A stretch of 64,000 nt of DNA from Sulfurimonas sp. HSL3-2 (GTDB lineage: Bacteria > Campylobacterota > Campylobacteria > Campylobacterales > Sulfurimonadaceae). Shown here piece by piece: positions 63,563-64,000 of this stretch. Within the stretch, counting starts at the first letter, position 1, and each line of letters opens with the position of its first letter. The stretch spans positions 1,922,001 to 1,986,000 of the forward strand of contig NZ_CP147917.1 of the NCBI RefSeq assembly GCF_039645965.1, in the 5' to 3' direction. The notes below the pieces were generated by a model, which saw only the letters and a list, made by a program, of their open reading frames with translations, searched no databases and was not told the DNA's origin. A program made the translations under genes and the position numbers.

Positions 63563-64000
63563 AAATTTTACTTTTGGAAGATGAGTACTCTTTACGTATC
63601 AGTATAAAAGAGTTTTTAGAAGATATAGGTTACGAAGTGGACTGTTTTATGGATGGGCTAGAAGCATACGATGCTATCCATGAAAAAGCATACGAACTTT
63701 TACTTCTGGATGTCAATGTCCCTTCCATGAACGGTTTTAAACTTTTAGAGAACCTGCGCAATGATGATATGAAGATACCGACGATATTTTTGACATCAAT
63801 GACCGATGTGCAAAATCTCAAAGAGGGTTATGAAAGAGGCTGCTGTGACTACATAAGAAAGCCTTTTGACCTTGAAGAGCTGGAGCTTCGCATCAATCAT
63901 GCCTATAGAAGTTATTATCTCGATGACAGCGATATCATCGACCTCGGGCAGAATGCAACATACAATATGACCAAAGGAAAGCTCACCATCAACGGTGAAG
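63559..64000 (+). CDS. response regulator, OmpR family (5' part)
   Basis: The first 147 codons of a response regulator are present, cut by the window end. The receiver domain is complete: LLLEDEYS, phospho-acceptor Asp in LLLLDVNVPSMNG, LTSMTD and RKPFDLEEL. A linker and the start of a likely winged helix (NMTKGKLTINGE) follow. Its ATG overlaps the TGA of the Cache gene. A histidine kinase probably follows beyond the window. Confidence 0.88.
   Translation, partial: MKILLLEDEYSLRISIKEFLEDIGYEVDCFMDGLEAYDAIHEKAYELLLLDVNVPSMNGFKLLENLRNDDMKIPTIFLTSMTDVQNLKEGYERGCCDYIRKPFDLEELELRINHAYRSYYLDDSDIIDLGQNATYNMTKGKLTINGE

Noticed and set aside
1-64000. CRISPR arrays, insertion sequences, prophage or genomic island borders
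   Set aside because: No regularly spaced repeats, transposase, integrase or terminal repeats were seen; the only tandem repeats are short operator-like or coding repeats.

Overview
The window looks like chromosomal DNA of a Campylobacterota member (formerly Epsilonproteobacteria), most like Sulfurimonas and relatives. The grounds are AT-rich sequence, tightly packed genes with many ATGA-type overlaps, a lone atpE with a signal-like N-terminus, CheB without a receiver domain, a PgbA-type protein, an MlaA-MlaC-RND lipid transport set as in Campylobacter jejuni, a glutamine synthetase without the adenylylation tyrosine, and a purD...lptD...pnp gene order. The genus is an inference; no rRNA is present. 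I see no CRISPR array, insertion sequence, integrase or prophage.

Layout. 0-7.7 kb: end of murD, a small Cys-rich exported protein, an EF-hand protein, rsmG, a three-gene run ending in an NlpC/P60 lipoprotein, a PerR/Fur-type regulator with a Fur-like box, an exported EF-hand protein with a Met/Cys-rich tail, di-haem cytochrome c peroxidase, cytochrome b561, alanine racemase and agmatine deiminase. 7.7-17.9 kb: a copper locus with an OprC/NosA-type TonB receptor (uptake), two small proteins, a two-component system, and a divergent YtkA-like/CusC/CusB/CusA efflux operon. 17.9-30.3 kb: signalling genes (two GGDEF proteins, one HD-GYP protein, histidine kinase, response regulators, CheB/CheR) with glcD, a PgbA-like protein, an M23 peptidase and a NUDT14-like hydrolase. 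30.3-37.9 kb, minus strand: tRNA-Leu(GAG), atpE, then pnp, a phosphoribosyltransferase, lptD, an RDD protein and purD, preceded by a structured RNA that I read as 6S RNA. 37.9-50 kb: bioF, a solitary ABC ATPase, PBP1A, a beta-barrel protein, leuA, glnA, the Mla-RND set and ilvE. 50-64 kb: an SPFH protein, hisIE, two DUF2393 proteins, a radical SAM protein, purF, dapB, trxA/Trx-like/trxB, nucleoside deoxyribosyltransferase with a Tsx-like channel, yraN, a formate dehydrogenase-type molybdoenzyme, and a Cache sensor with a response regulator cut by the window end.

Three observations go beyond routine annotation. (1) Three promoters, those of the Cu efflux operon, the Cu receptor gene and the Met-rich EF-hand gene, carry an 11-bp tandem repeat with a T(A/C)ACA core. 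Its second copy starts 13-14 bp before the -10 hexamer in each case, which suggests a small metal regulon run by the local OmpR-type regulator. (2) The palindrome TTACATGTAA is strongly over-represented (12 exact copies, and 22 copies of its TACATGTA core, counted by eye). It lies inside genes, mostly read as Leu-His-Val, and it forms the arms of several terminators, a distribution like that of DNA-uptake sequences or highly iterated palindromes. (3) A candidate 6S RNA upstream of purD shares its control region with bioF, which appears to be leaderless.
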